Shown: positions 31,693 through 40,896, counted from the first letter of the stretch. The stretch: DNA of 64,000 nucleotides from CAYNHQ01 sp964397255 (GCA_964397255.1 CAYNHQ010000001.1:248001-312000), one strand, 5' to 3'. Numbers and translations are program-made. The notes: a model not told the origin generated them from the sequence alone.

Positions 31693-33204
31693 ATGTCTGA
31701 ATTCAAGGCGGTGCCCAAAGCAAAGGAAGTCATTCGAGGAGTCGGTCGCCCCGAACTTCGTACTCTGGCCAAAGGTGACGAGACCACGACCGAATATGGA
31801 AGCGCGTCGTATGTAACCCGAATCAAATCCCGAAGCGCCGCCTTCACACGAAACACGGTGGAGAATCAAGTCACCGATGATGATCGCAAGGTGATCCGCG
31901 AAATTCAAGAGTATCTCAAAGGTGAAACTGTTATTGAAGTGGATCGGCAGATGTGCCAGGGCCCTGTTTCTGGCGCCTATGCCTGTCGGCTGTGGGTGAC
32001 GAAACCGTACGCTCGTTTGGCCCATATGTTTCACGCGAGTCTTGGGCCTCAACAGGGGACCAAAGAGCCCGATATGTTTGTGATCGACGTTCCGGAATTC
32101 AAGGGAGAGAAACGGATATTGGTGGATCCCGATGCGGGCGTCACCTATGTCTTGGGGTCGGATTACTACGGCGAAATCAAAAAAGCATTTCTTCGTATGA
32201 CCATGTATCGAGGGAAAATGCAGGGAGGTCTAGGCCTTCATGCCGGCTCCAAAGAAGTATGGGCAAAGAGTCGGAAGACAGGAAAAATCGAGCGCTCGGG
32301 AATGCTCTTTTTCGGGCTTTCCGGCACGGGGAAAACAAGTTTGACCTGCCACGACTACGACATGAATGAGGGAGCGGGGGAATACTGCCGAGTTCGTCAG
32401 GATGATGTGGTGATTTTAAAGAAAGATGGTTCAGCACGCGGAACCGAGATCGAAGGTTTTTATATCAAAACCGAAGATCTCAATCCGAAAGATCAAAAAG
32501 CGCTCTATTACGCCTGTGTTTCGCCTGATGCCGTTTTTGAAAACGTTTATGTCGAGCCGTCGGGGAAAGTCGATTTTTATAATCCATCGATTTCAAAAAA
32601 CGGGCGCGCCGTTGTATCAGTTCGAAAGGTCGTAAACACCGACGGCGATATCGACCTTCCTCTAGCGAATAAAATCTTTTTTATTACCCGTAATCCTTTG
32701 GTTCCTCCTATCGCCCGCTTGACGCCTGAACAAGCGGCGGTTGCCTTCATGCTGGGTGAATCGATTAAAACTGCTGCCGCTGATCCAAATGCAAAAGGCG
32801 AGGCGGTTCGCGAAGTCGGAACGAATCCCTTTATCGTTGGATCGGAAGATGAGGAGGGAAATCGATTTTACGAAATTTTGCGAGCCAATCCTAAAATGGA
32901 ATGTTTCCTTCTCAATTCAGGAAAAGTAGGAGAAGGGGAAAAAGCTCGGAAAATCGGGATTCTTGAAACCGTGGCGATCCTTCGCGCGGTCGCGCGCGAC
33001 GCCATTGCTTGGAAAAAAGATGTTCTCCTCCGCTTTGAAGTTCCGACTTCGGTGGAAGGGATCCGAATTGAAGATTTTTCCTTTGGTCAATTTTGGAGCC
33101 CTTCAGAACTCCAATCCAGACTTGAGTGGCTTCGAAGCGAACGAAAGAAATGGCTCGACGGATTCCCTAAACTCAATAAGACTCTTCTGGAAGCCCTTTA
33201 CTAG
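31693..33204 (+). CDS. Phosphoenolpyruvate carboxykinase (ATP)-like protein
   Basis: From ATG 31693, behind AAAGGA, the protein has 503 residues. It shows the PEPCK kinase-1a loop GLSGTGKTSL (208-217), kinase-2 region RQDDVVILKKDG and late motif KIFFITRNPLVPPIARL. ATP-PEPCK interconverts oxaloacetate and PEP. The N-terminal half (QMCQGPVSGAYACRLWV, HMFHASLGPQ) keeps the overall layout but lacks the usual R-S-P-K-D-K substrate segment, so the sequence is divergent. It could be a genuine gluconeogenic enzyme of a distant clade or a kinase with a changed substrate. It forms a pair with the radical SAM gene 6 bases downstream. Confidence 0.75.
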   Translation: MSEFKAVPKAKEVIRGVGRPELRTLAKGDETTTEYGSASYVTRIKSRSAAFTRNTVENQVTDDDRKVIREIQEYLKGETVIEVDRQMCQGPVSGAYACRLWVTKPYARLAHMFHASLGPQQGTKEPDMFVIDVPEFKGEKRILVDPDAGVTYVLGSDYYGEIKKAFLRMTMYRGKMQGGLGLHAGSKEVWAKSRKTGKIERSGMLFFGLSGTGKTSLTCHDYDMNEGAGEYCRVRQDDVVILKKDGSARGTEIEGFYIKTEDLNPKDQKALYYACVSPDAVFENVYVEPSGKVDFYNPSISKNGRAVVSVRKVVNTDGDIDLPLANKIFFITRNPLVPPIARLTPEQAAVAFMLGESIKTAAADPNAKGEAVREVGTNPFIVGSEDEEGNRFYEILRANPKMECFLLNSGKVGEGEKARKIGILETVAILRAVARDAIAWKKDVLLRFEVPTSVEGIRIEDFSFGQFWSPSELQSRLEWLRSERKKWLDGFPKLNKTLLEALY

Positions 33205-33210
33205 GAATTC

Positions 33211-34224
33211 ATGGCGGAATCTGTGAGTGGAAAGCGAAGCCTCGAGGGGAGTTCTAAAACAGCTCACACCTCGGCCTTCAAATTGATCAAGGAGTCTCTT
33301 CTTCCGAAGACGATTTTTTTAACTGTGGGTTTGCCTAAAGACGCCTTTGGTTCAGTCGATGTGACGAATCGTTGCAATCTCCGATGCAAACATTGTTACT
33401 TCTATGAGCAGGATGTGCCCGCTGAATCTACGGACGAAGAATGGCTCGCCCGGTTTGAAGAGATGGGAAAGGGATGGAATCGAACTCGCTCAGTGACGTG
33501 GATCGGCGGAGAGCCGTTGCTTCGAAAGCATCTTATCGAGGCCGGTAAAAAATATTTTGATCATAATTTGATTGTCACCAATGGGTTGATCCCTCTTCCC
33601 GATTGGAAAGACGTTCATTTTCATGTCTCGATTGACGGGGATGAAGAAGCGCACGAGCGGCAACGAAATCAAAAAGGAATTTATCGGGAGATCATGAAAA
33701 ATGTGGACCGGCCCGATCTCGATGTTTCGATCGCCTACTGTGTATCTTCGCTGAACGTTCATTGTATTGAGAAAGTGTTGGAAGAGTGGCGGACCATTGG
33801 CGTGAAAGGATTCCTTTTTAGTTTCTATACGCCGATTGAGTCGATTCGAGACCCTCTCTTTCCGGGTTGGGAGTCCCGCGATCGGATCATCGATCGCCTA
33901 ATCGAGCTTAAAGAAACAAAATACGGCGATTACATTCTCAATGAACCCCGTGTCCTGGAATTAATGAAGCAAAAGAACTCAAAGAAAGTCACCGACAACT
34001 GCCTTTTTACCACCAAAGGTTTTTCCCTCGATCCGGTAGGGAAACGGAAGGAGAAATGCATGATGGGAGCGAAAGCCGATTGCGATAAATGCGGCTGCAT
34101 CGTTCCGTTTTATCTTCATTGGCGGAGTGAAAAGCGAAAGATCGTGAGCGAGATGGCGCAAGACCTCGCTTCCTATATGTCCTCCCGCGTCCGACATCTC
34201 TTTGGAACTGCCAACGCGAACTGA
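33211..34224 (+). CDS. Radical SAM protein with C-terminal cysteine cluster
   Basis: The 337-residue enzyme carries the radical SAM motif CNLRCKHC (Cys55, Cys59, Cys62), which binds a [4Fe-4S] cluster, followed by TWIGGEPLLRKH for SAM binding. Near the C-terminus CMMGAKADCDKCGC offers four more cysteines. This suggests a second cluster of SPASM/HpnH-like type. The substrate is unknown. It starts 6 bases behind the PEPCK-like gene with AGGA, so the two are co-transcribed. It ends one base before the convergent diguanylate cyclase. Confidence 0.88.
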   Translation: MAESVSGKRSLEGSSKTAHTSAFKLIKESLLPKTIFLTVGLPKDAFGSVDVTNRCNLRCKHCYFYEQDVPAESTDEEWLARFEEMGKGWNRTRSVTWIGGEPLLRKHLIEAGKKYFDHNLIVTNGLIPLPDWKDVHFHVSIDGDEEAHERQRNQKGIYREIMKNVDRPDLDVSIAYCVSSLNVHCIEKVLEEWRTIGVKGFLFSFYTPIESIRDPLFPGWESRDRIIDRLIELKETKYGDYILNEPRVLELMKQKNSKKVTDNCLFTTKGFSLDPVGKRKEKCMMGAKADCDKCGCIVPFYLHWRSEKRKIVSEMAQDLASYMSSRVRHLFGTANAN

Positions 34225-34225
34225 T

Positions 34226-35092
34226 TTATATACTCTGTGCAGTTGCGATGTGTGGCTTGGGTTCGAATCGAATCACACGATTTCGACCGGAGCGTTTCGC
34301 GTCGTAAAGAGCGTCATCGGCGATCTCAAGTAGAATTTTTCCCGCAGGATCATCCATTGATTTAGGGATGTCATGTATCGAAGCGACGCCCGCGCTGAGC
34401 GTAACTTTGGTTTCAATGCCCCGATAGGCAAAGGGATGTTTCTCGACCTCTTGGCGAAGGCGTTCGGCGAATTTCATGGCATCGCCCACATTCGTTTGGG
34501 TCAAAATAAATGAAAATTCCTCTCCTCCCGTTCGTGCTACATAATCCGTCTCGCGCCGGCTCGCGGCAAAAATTTGGCCGAGCTCGTGGAGAACATAATC
34601 GCCGAACAAATGTCCGTGTGTGTCGTTAATTTTCTTAAAAAAATCGATGTCAACCAAGATGACGCAGAGATCGAGGTCGTAACGTCGCGCGCGCTTGAAT
34701 TCGAGGCTCAAAACCTCATGTAAACGGAAGTAGTTCGCAAGCCCCGTGAGTCGATCCGTAATCGAAAGTCGAGAGAGTTGCCGATTCTTTATGGAGAGGA
34801 GACGGCGTTGAACGAGAAGCTTTAGGTTGTGTTCAAAGAGCCGATCATCCCGTAACCCCAGCGCAAATCCGCAAAGCACCAGGCAAACTGCCGCGCCGAG
34901 ATTCATGTAGGCATAGAGAAACCAATTTCCCAGCAATTCATGCACAAGAGTCGAAAAGATGGAAAAGGGAGAGGTAAAAAAGGGCGGGACCATTCGAACG
35001 ATGAGCCAACCCAAGGGCGCCGAGAGAGACAAAAGGAGTCCCACCATCGGGTAGAGGTACCGTTTGGGCCGGTTGTGTTTTCTACGTTCCAC
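34226..35092 (-). CDS. Membrane diguanylate cyclase (GGDEF)
   Basis: The 288-residue protein starts at GTG. It has two membrane segments in the first 80 residues (YPMVGLLLSLSAPLGWLIV; MNLGAAVCLVLCGFALGL), a short coiled linker and a GGDEF domain. The active site reads GGEEF (189-193), and the inhibitory site RxxD (R180ETD183) lies five residues before it. It should therefore make cyclic di-GMP and be product-inhibited. No sensor domain is present beyond the membrane part. Confidence 0.95.
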   Translation of the reverse strand: MERRKHNRPKRYLYPMVGLLLSLSAPLGWLIVRMVPPFFTSPFSIFSTLVHELLGNWFLYAYMNLGAAVCLVLCGFALGLRDDRLFEHNLKLLVQRRLLSIKNRQLSRLSITDRLTGLANYFRLHEVLSLEFKRARRYDLDLCVILVDIDFFKKINDTHGHLFGDYVLHELGQIFAASRRETDYVARTGGEEFSFILTQTNVGDAMKFAERLRQEVEKHPFAYRGIETKVTLSAGVASIHDIPKSMDDPAGKILLEIADDALYDAKRSGRNRVIRFEPKPHIATAQSI

Positions 35093-35224
35093 GATGGCTG
35101 GAAAACTACTCTAGCTTCATGGGAAGCGAAAGAGGGAGATTTGGGTTGACTTTTCAAGGGTTAGACATAAAACCGGGAGAGGAAACGGGGCCTTATATTG
35201 GTCCCGTTTTTGTTCGAGCTTTGG

Positions 35225-36691
35225 ATGATGATGATGAAATCGAATGCCTTTTATGGGGTGATTTTTCCTCTTTTATTCGCCCTCACTACTTCGGTTTACG
35301 GAGAGGTGACGCCCACTCCTTCGCCGACACCGACGAGCCCCGCCCCCGTTCCCTCACCCCCTCCACTGACCATGCAACAAGAAAAACCGGAGGTGCTGGT
35401 ACTTAATCTTGAAGGTTGTCTGCAGCGGGCGCTCGCATCTTCCCCTGAAATTGAAGCCGCGGAATTTGAAAAAGAAGTGGCTCAATCCAAATATTCACAG
35501 GCCTCAAATTCCTATTTTCTTCCCGACGTGAATCTTCGAGTGCTGGGAGGGCCGGTTCCCAACGTTCCCAACGGTTCCGGTCCCGAAGGAAATTTTCCCA
35601 GCGTCGATACCAGTTTCACCGATCTGGGTCCCTTTCTGAAGGTTCGAGTCGAGGCGATTCAGCCGCTCTTCGCGTTCGGCAAACTCTCTAATTTGAAAAA
35701 AGCCGCAGCGCATGGAGTGGAAGCCAGGCAGGCAGGAGAATCAGCGGCCCGAAATCTATTGGCACGTGAAGTGAAGGTCCTCTATGCGGGGTTGACCTAC
35801 CTTTATAGCCTTCAGGATTTTGTTCGTGAGCTTCTCGATCGCGCAGGGAAAGCGAGAGAGCAGGCGCAGGAAAAAATAAAACAACATTCAGCTCAGGTGA
35901 CAGAAATCGACCTGATGCGTTTGGATGTGTTTGATGCAGAAATTCGAAGGCGTTCGGTAGAAGTGGATAACGGCATCGACCAGGCGCTTAAAGCCATGGC
36001 TGTATTAACAGGAGTTGGATCAAGCCAACCGATCGACATCGTGGACAAAGAGATGAAATTTCGTGAAGTCCATTTCCAACCTGTAGAAGAATATCTGCAT
36101 ATGGCGGAAGCCACGCGGCCCGAATTGAAGCAATTGTCGGAAGCTGTGGCTGTGCGAAAGGCGCTGTATGAATCACAACGCGCGGATTATTACCCCTTCT
36201 TTTTTCTCGGCGGATTTTACGAATATGCGAAAGCGCCCGGCCGGGAGGATGTTGATAATCCATTCCTCGTGGATGAATTCAACAACAATACCGGTGGAGG
36301 AGCTATCGGCCTGCAGCAAAAACTGAGCTTTCACATGACCCATTCGCGAGTGGAAGAGGAAAAGGCGGAATATCTCAAAGCGCTTGCCCAACAAAAGGCG
36401 GTATGGCGAGGTGTGGAACTCGATATCCGAAATGCCTATTCAAAATTGATCACCGGGCGCGACTCCGTTGAAATTACTCGATCCGGCTTGAAAGCAGGGC
36501 GCAGTTGGGTGACCGCCACCACACTTAATTTCGGAATCGGCCTCGTTCCGGTTAAAGACCTCTTAGAAGCGTTTGTAGCTTATACGAAAGTGAAAGCCTC
36601 TTTCCTTGAGACAGTAAATGATTATGATGTGGCCCTGGCGGATCTTTCACGGGCAGTAGGAAGAGAAGTAATGGAATTGAGGTTTCGGTGA
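35225..36691 (+). CDS. TolC-family outer-membrane efflux protein
   Basis: Four ATG codons in a row (35225-35234) precede a signal peptide (KSNAFYGVIFPLLFALTTS). The mature protein of about 460 residues begins with a Pro/Thr linker. It then has the paired TolC repeats: LNLEGCLQRALASSPEIEAA, QPLFAFGKLSN, and in the second half DIRNAYSKLITG. It should form a trimeric outer-membrane channel with periplasmic helices. It leads an operon with a CDP-alcohol phosphatidyltransferase, MlaC and a phosphodiesterase. No inner-membrane pump gene is next to it. Confidence 0.92.
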   Translation: MMMMKSNAFYGVIFPLLFALTTSVYGEVTPTPSPTPTSPAPVPSPPPLTMQQEKPEVLVLNLEGCLQRALASSPEIEAAEFEKEVAQSKYSQASNSYFLPDVNLRVLGGPVPNVPNGSGPEGNFPSVDTSFTDLGPFLKVRVEAIQPLFAFGKLSNLKKAAAHGVEARQAGESAARNLLAREVKVLYAGLTYLYSLQDFVRELLDRAGKAREQAQEKIKQHSAQVTEIDLMRLDVFDAEIRRRSVEVDNGIDQALKAMAVLTGVGSSQPIDIVDKEMKFREVHFQPVEEYLHMAEATRPELKQLSEAVAVRKALYESQRADYYPFFFLGGFYEYAKAPGREDVDNPFLVDEFNNNTGGGAIGLQQKLSFHMTHSRVEEEKAEYLKALAQQKAVWRGVELDIRNAYSKLITGRDSVEITRSGLKAGRSWVTATTLNFGIGLVPVKDLLEAFVAYTKVKASFLETVNDYDVALADLSRAVGREVMELRFR

Positions 36692-37383
36692 CCGAACCGG
36701 CGACGGACGAATCGCAATATAAAATAGAGCAAAACCAAATTCTCCTGAAAGCCGAAATTAAGGAGTGGTGGGTGACACGCGTGATGCGCCCGGTAGAGCA
36801 TTTTTGTATCAAGCATCAGGTCTCCCCGAATTTTATTACCTATACGGGACTCTTTTTTTGTTTTCTGTGTGGAATTCTGTATGCGAACGGAAAGTTTCTT
36901 ACGGCCGGGTGGATGGTTCTTCTGGCCGGGAGCTTGGATTTTCTGGATGGGCGTGTGGCACGGGCGACCAACCGGGTGACGGCACAGGGATCGTTTCTTG
37001 ATACGGTTGCGGATCGCTATCAAGATTTTTTCCTGTTGGCGGGTTTGGCCGTTTATTTCCGAGATAGTCCCATATTGTTGGTGGCGCTTTTGGCAGTGGG
37101 GGGCGCCTCGTTTGTCCCTTACGTAAAAGCGGCGGCCGAAATTCGTGGGATTGACCTCTCACGCGTGGGAGCCATGCAGCGTCCGGAGCGAATTTTTACC
37201 CTCGGATTCGGATCCATTGTCAGTTCCATTTTTCAGATTTCACTCATGCCGTTTTATGGCAAAGGAAACCCCCCGCCTCAACATCTGTTGATCACGGTGA
37301 TTTTGCTTTTGGCGGTGGCATCCAATCTTACGGCGATCAGAAGAATTCAATATACGATGAAAGCCTTGGAGGAAAAAAAATGA
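36688..37383 (+). CDS. CDP-alcohol phosphatidyltransferase
   Basis: The 231-residue membrane enzyme carries the complete family signature D-x2-DG-x2-AR-x8-G-x3-D-x3-D, seen as LDFLDGRVARATNRV continuing to GSFLDTVADRYQD. It joins a CDP-activated diacylglycerol to an alcohol such as inositol phosphate or glycerol phosphate, making a phospholipid head group at the inner membrane. The alcohol cannot be deduced. The start is GTG overlapping the tolC stop (GTGA), and the end overlaps mlaC (ATGA). Confidence 0.93.
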   Translation: MTEPATDESQYKIEQNQILLKAEIKEWWVTRVMRPVEHFCIKHQVSPNFITYTGLFFCFLCGILYANGKFLTAGWMVLLAGSLDFLDGRVARATNRVTAQGSFLDTVADRYQDFFLLAGLAVYFRDSPILLVALLAVGGASFVPYVKAAAEIRGIDLSRVGAMQRPERIFTLGFGSIVSSIFQISLMPFYGKGNPPPQHLLITVILLLAVASNLTAIRRIQYTMKALEEKK

Positions 37384-38102
37384 AGAGGATCATCATTCCA
37401 GCCATTTTATTGGTTGTCTGGGCCTGTAGTTCGTCACATCCCACAACTGCTGCAGAAGAGGCTTCGTCAGCCACAGCCACTCCAATGGCGACCGCCACGA
37501 GTCTCCCTTCCGAGAAATCGGTTCCTCATTCCGAAGTGGTAAAGGCTGCACCCAATTCACCCACAGAAGTGATTCAGAGGTATACGGAAGAGCTGCGAGG
37601 AATAGTCGAGCCGGGCAAACGGAAAGAAAAAGGGTCGCGGGACGTAAAGCAGGAAGAAAAGATCGCTCAAAAGGTACGGGAATTTTTTGATTTTGACGGC
37701 TTAGCGCGAATGAGCCTCGGAAAACATTGGTACAAAATCACGCCCAAACAGCAGAAAGAATTTTCCACGGTGTTTATCGATCTCGTAGAGACCTCATATT
37801 TGCGTCGCTCGCGTAACATTATCGGTGACTACAACATTGTTTACGGCAAGGAAGAAATAAAGAAGGATCAATCCAAAGTGAAGTGCAGCGTGATTCGAAA
37901 CGACGCAAATGTGGATATCACATATGAGCTTCACCGAAATCCGAAAAACTGGATGATCTTCAACATTATTCTCGACGACGTCGATCTCGTGAAAAATTAT
38001 CAGAGCCAGTTCAACCGAATCATCCAAGTCGCCGGTTTCAAAGGCCTGATGAAACGAATGCGCCAGAAACAGCAAGAGGGCGCAACGGAGCCGACCCTCT
38101 GA
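37380..38102 (+). CDS. mlaC: MlaC-type phospholipid-binding protein
   Basis: The 240-residue protein matches MlaC/Ttg2D: FFDFDGLARMSLGKHW, LTPKQ-like ITPKQQKEFSTVFIDLVETSY, and V-D-I-T-Y-E-L with WMIFNIILDDVDLVKNYQSQF. MlaC carries phospholipids through the periplasm between outer and inner membrane complexes. The N-terminus has a VWAC lipobox-like site and a long Ser/Thr/Pro linker, so it may be tethered instead of freely soluble as in E. coli. MlaD, E, F and B genes are not present here. Confidence 0.9.
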   Translation: MKRIIIPAILLVVWACSSSHPTTAAEEASSATATPMATATSLPSEKSVPHSEVVKAAPNSPTEVIQRYTEELRGIVEPGKRKEKGSRDVKQEEKIAQKVREFFDFDGLARMSLGKHWYKITPKQQKEFSTVFIDLVETSYLRRSRNIIGDYNIVYGKEEIKKDQSKVKCSVIRNDANVDITYELHRNPKNWMIFNIILDDVDLVKNYQSQFNRIIQVAGFKGLMKRMRQKQQEGATEPTL

Positions 38103-39526
38103 TTAAACGTTGTATCTTCGTTCTCATCGATGGGGGACGTCCTGATGCCATCGAGCAAGGAGTCTGCGAGGGGAAACTTCCAAACCTCAAAAAGATTTTT
38201 TTTGACGAGGGAGAACTTCGGACGGCGACCACCGTTTTTCCTTCCACCACCGGACCCGCGTACGCTCCGTTTCTAACCGGATGTTTTCCGGGTACCTGTC
38301 ATTTGCCGGGAATTCGCTGGTTCGATCGGACGCTTTACGTTCAAGATCGTTGGAGCCCCAAGGCGGTTCGCAGTTACGTCGGTCACGAAAGCTATTTTAT
38401 GAATCGGGATATGGCGCCTCACCTCCGAACCCTTTTTGAAGAACTCCAGCCTTCGGTGAACATTTTTAGCTCGATCAATCGCGGCGTGTCGTTTGCTGGG
38501 AACAAAACAAAACTTCTCCGGGCGCTTTATTTTCTTTACGCACATTTCACCGGGGATTGGTCGCGAGTCGACCGCGCGGCGACACGATTTCTTCTTTCCT
38601 CGATGAAGGCCCTTCCGAAATTCCTATTTGTGGTCTTTCCTGGTGTGGACGAACACAGCCATCTCTCGGATCCATTTTCAAAGCGCGCGAAAAACGCTTA
38701 TGCCGATCTGGACCAGGCCATGGGGCGACTGGTCAATCTTTTGAAAGATTTGGGGGAGTACGATCAGACACTGATCGTCGGATCGAGTGACCATGGCTTA
38801 AGCCAAACGCACACCCATTTGGAGCTTTGGGAGGAGATGGAAAAGCATGGTTACCCGACGCTTTACCATCCCAGGGTATTTCGAAAGCATATTCGCGCCG
38901 CGTGTATGGTTTCCGGAAATGGAATGGCGAATCTCTATTTCCAAAATGGCGATGGGTGGAAGAAGCCGATCACCCATGATGAATTTGTCCGAGTTGGATT
39001 GATGAAGAGGCTTTTGAACAGGGACGAAATTGATCATGTCATTACGAGGGAGAGCAAGGAAACCTATATCGTTACAAGCCGAAAAGGGACGGCACGAATT
39101 CGTGAAAAGAATGACCAAATTCAATATCAGCCGATAGAAAGCGATCCCTTCGGATTTGACCCCCTCCCTCGAGGAATGTCTTTTGATGATGCTCTCGATC
39201 GAACGTACGATACCGATTATCCCGATGCCCTCGTTCAAGTCGTACAGCTTTTTCGAACCCCCCGCTCAGGAGACGTCGTTGTGACGGCGCGACCCGGGTA
39301 TGATTTGCGTAATCGGCATGAATGGCCGGAGCATTCCGCCTCCCACGGCTCCCTTCATAAGGAACACATGCTAGTTCCTCTCCTGGCAAATCGTAAAATG
39401 TTTAAAAAGGGCGGAATTCGGTCCGCGGATCTATTCCCTTCCATTTTGAAGAGGTTGGAAATGCCCGTTCCCAATTATTTCATTGATGGCCGAAGCCGCA
39501 TCGAAGCTTTTACTGCAATTCGATGA
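38099..39526 (+). CDS. Type I phosphodiesterase / alkaline phosphatase superfamily protein, probable CTG start
   Basis: The domain clearly begins upstream of the first in-frame TTG (38303): IKRCIFVLIDGGRPDA supplies the first metal-binding Asp, and FPSTTGPAYAPFLTG the catalytic Thr. No ATG, GTG or TTG precedes this. A CTG at 38099 overlaps the mlaC stop as CTGA, exactly where the operon's other genes have ATGA or GTGA, and GGAG lies 8 bases upstream. Further metal ligands are PGVDEHSH, GSSDHGLS and ASHGSLHKEH. With CTG the protein has 475 residues. It probably hydrolyses a phosphodiester or phosphomonoester, plausibly a lipid head group given its neighbours. I see no signal peptide. Its last codons are part of the threefold repeat at 39482. 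Confidence 0.85.
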   Translation: MIKRCIFVLIDGGRPDAIEQGVCEGKLPNLKKIFFDEGELRTATTVFPSTTGPAYAPFLTGCFPGTCHLPGIRWFDRTLYVQDRWSPKAVRSYVGHESYFMNRDMAPHLRTLFEELQPSVNIFSSINRGVSFAGNKTKLLRALYFLYAHFTGDWSRVDRAATRFLLSSMKALPKFLFVVFPGVDEHSHLSDPFSKRAKNAYADLDQAMGRLVNLLKDLGEYDQTLIVGSSDHGLSQTHTHLELWEEMEKHGYPTLYHPRVFRKHIRAACMVSGNGMANLYFQNGDGWKKPITHDEFVRVGLMKRLLNRDEIDHVITRESKETYIVTSRKGTARIREKNDQIQYQPIESDPFGFDPLPRGMSFDDALDRTYDTDYPDALVQVVQLFRTPRSGDVVVTARPGYDLRNRHEWPEHSASHGSLHKEHMLVPLLANRKMFKKGGIRSADLFPSILKRLEMPVPNYFIDGRSRIEAFTAIR

Positions 39527-39546
39527 TTCGGCCGTCGTCGACGGTG
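39482..39546 (+). repeat. Gene-end repeat, copy 1 (3' end of the phosphodiesterase gene)
   Basis: These 65 bases cover the last codons of the phosphodiesterase gene and, on the other strand, an orphan copy of the last codons of the LpoA-like gene (TVDDGRIIELQ, stop). They recur at 40812-40876 with 61 of 65 identities, and the last 38 bases recur perfectly at 41462-41499. Confidence 0.95.
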
Positions 39547-39598
39547 TTCAGAATCTCGTGGTGAACGTTGACTCATATAAAATAGCGAGGGTAGAGTA

Positions 39599-40751
39599 AT
39601 GACAATGGAAAACTGCCACCCCAAGTTTTTGTTGTCGGGAATTCTCCTTTTCATTGGGGCATTCACTCTTCAATGTGGAAGCGACTCAACAACCATTCCA
39701 GAAATTTCCGCGTGGTCGTTTGTCGACGGCAATGGCAAAAGCGGAATCAATAAAGACCCCGCAGGTCAGGCATACCAACCTGAGCCCGTTATTTTTGATT
39801 CCAAGTTTTACGTCACTTGGTACGAGTACGACGGATTCAATAATACTCGTGTTCACGTTGCAGTATTTAATGGCGACGCTGCTTCTCCGGCTTGGATCTT
39901 TGTGAGCGGAGCGAACGGTCTCAATAAGGACTCGATGAAGGTCGCGGAATTTCCACAGCTTGCCGTGATGAATTCCAAACTCTACGCCACATGGAGCGAG
40001 GATAACGGAACGGCTACCCAGATCCGAATAGCAGTTTATAACGGGGACGATAGCTCTCCCACATGGACTTTTGTCGATGGCAATGGGACGAACGGCATCA
40101 ATAAAGATTCAGGAAAAGATGGGAGAGTTCCATCACTGATAGCCTTTAACGGGCAATTGTATGCGACCTGGTCCGAAAAAGGCTTATCCTTTGTTGAGCA
40201 GGTCCGCGTCGCCGTTTACAATGGCAACGATAGTTCTCCCGCATGGGCATTTGTGGATGGCAACGGTTCCAATGGCATCAACAAGAATTCATTTGCCAGC
40301 GCCCCTTTTTCCAAGTTGGTCTGAGGTACAAGACGATACCGGTGGGCCCCATCAGGTTCGAGTCGCAGTTTATAACGGGGATGGCAGCGCGCCCGCGTGG
40401 ACATTTGTCGACGGCAACAGCACCAAGAATGGCATCAACAAAAATCCTAATGAAGAGGCTGAATCGATCGTTGATCTCGAGGTTTCTAATTCGAAGCTAT
40501 ATGCGACCTGGCAAGAAGCAAGTGCGGATTCTGGAACTGATCAAGTTCGAGTGGCTGTCTACAGCGGGGATGACAGTGCCCCCGCCTGGACATTTGTCGA
40601 TGGCGATGGGACAAACGGCATCAATAAAGACTCTACGAAAATAGCGAGCGGGCCCATGTTGATTGATTTCAATTCAAAACTCTACGCCACCTGGAGTGAA
40701 CGCAAAACAGGAACAGGTAACGAGCAAATCCGAGTCGCCGTGGGAAATTGA
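39599..40751 (+). pseudogene. Repeat-containing lipoprotein gene with internal deletion/frameshift
   Basis: A signal sequence with a lipobox-like Cys (LFIGAFTLQC) precedes repeats of about 60-65 residues. Each has VDGNGTNGINKD and ends with SKLYATWSE ... RVAVYNG, resembling beta-propeller or BNR-like blades. The first frame covers about 3.5 repeats and stops at 40322-40324. The repeats continue in the next frame from about 40314 (SWSEVQDDTGG) to the stop at 40751. Alignment of the units shows about 13 codons missing at the junction, by a length not divisible by three. The first 241 codons could still be translated. The gene lies between copies 1 and 2 of the gene-end repeat, so it is recently acquired cargo. 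Confidence 0.75.
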
Positions 40752-40811
40752 AGATTTTTGATTTTCCTGGAGCCGAAAGTCAAACTGTAAACGCAGCTGC
40801 TCAACCATCCG

Positions 40812-40876
40812 ATTGACGGCCGAAGCCGAATCGAAGCCTTTACTGCAATTCGATGATTCGGCCGTCATCGACGGTG
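40812..40876 (+). repeat. Gene-end repeat, copy 2 (orphan)
   Basis: This copy holds both gene ends: IDGRSRIEAFTAIR with stop on the plus strand, and LTVDDGRIIELQ with stop on the minus strand. Neither has a gene body here. Against copy 1 it has three plus-strand codon differences (GAT/GAC, CGC/CGA, GCT/GCC) and one minus-strand difference (GAC/GAT), all synonymous. Confidence 0.95.
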
Positions 40877-40896
40877 AGTTTGGAGATTGCCGCAAG

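Noticed and set aside
39541..39598. LpoA-like tail on the minus strand at copy 1 as part of a real gene
   Set aside because: Upstream of TVDDGRIIELQ the frame does not continue into LpoA-like sequence, so only the last codons are present.
40812..40876. Transposon-type target-site duplication as the origin of the gene-end repeats
   Set aside because: The 65-base length, synonymous-only differences and lack of terminal inverted repeats or transposase do not fit a transposition footprint.
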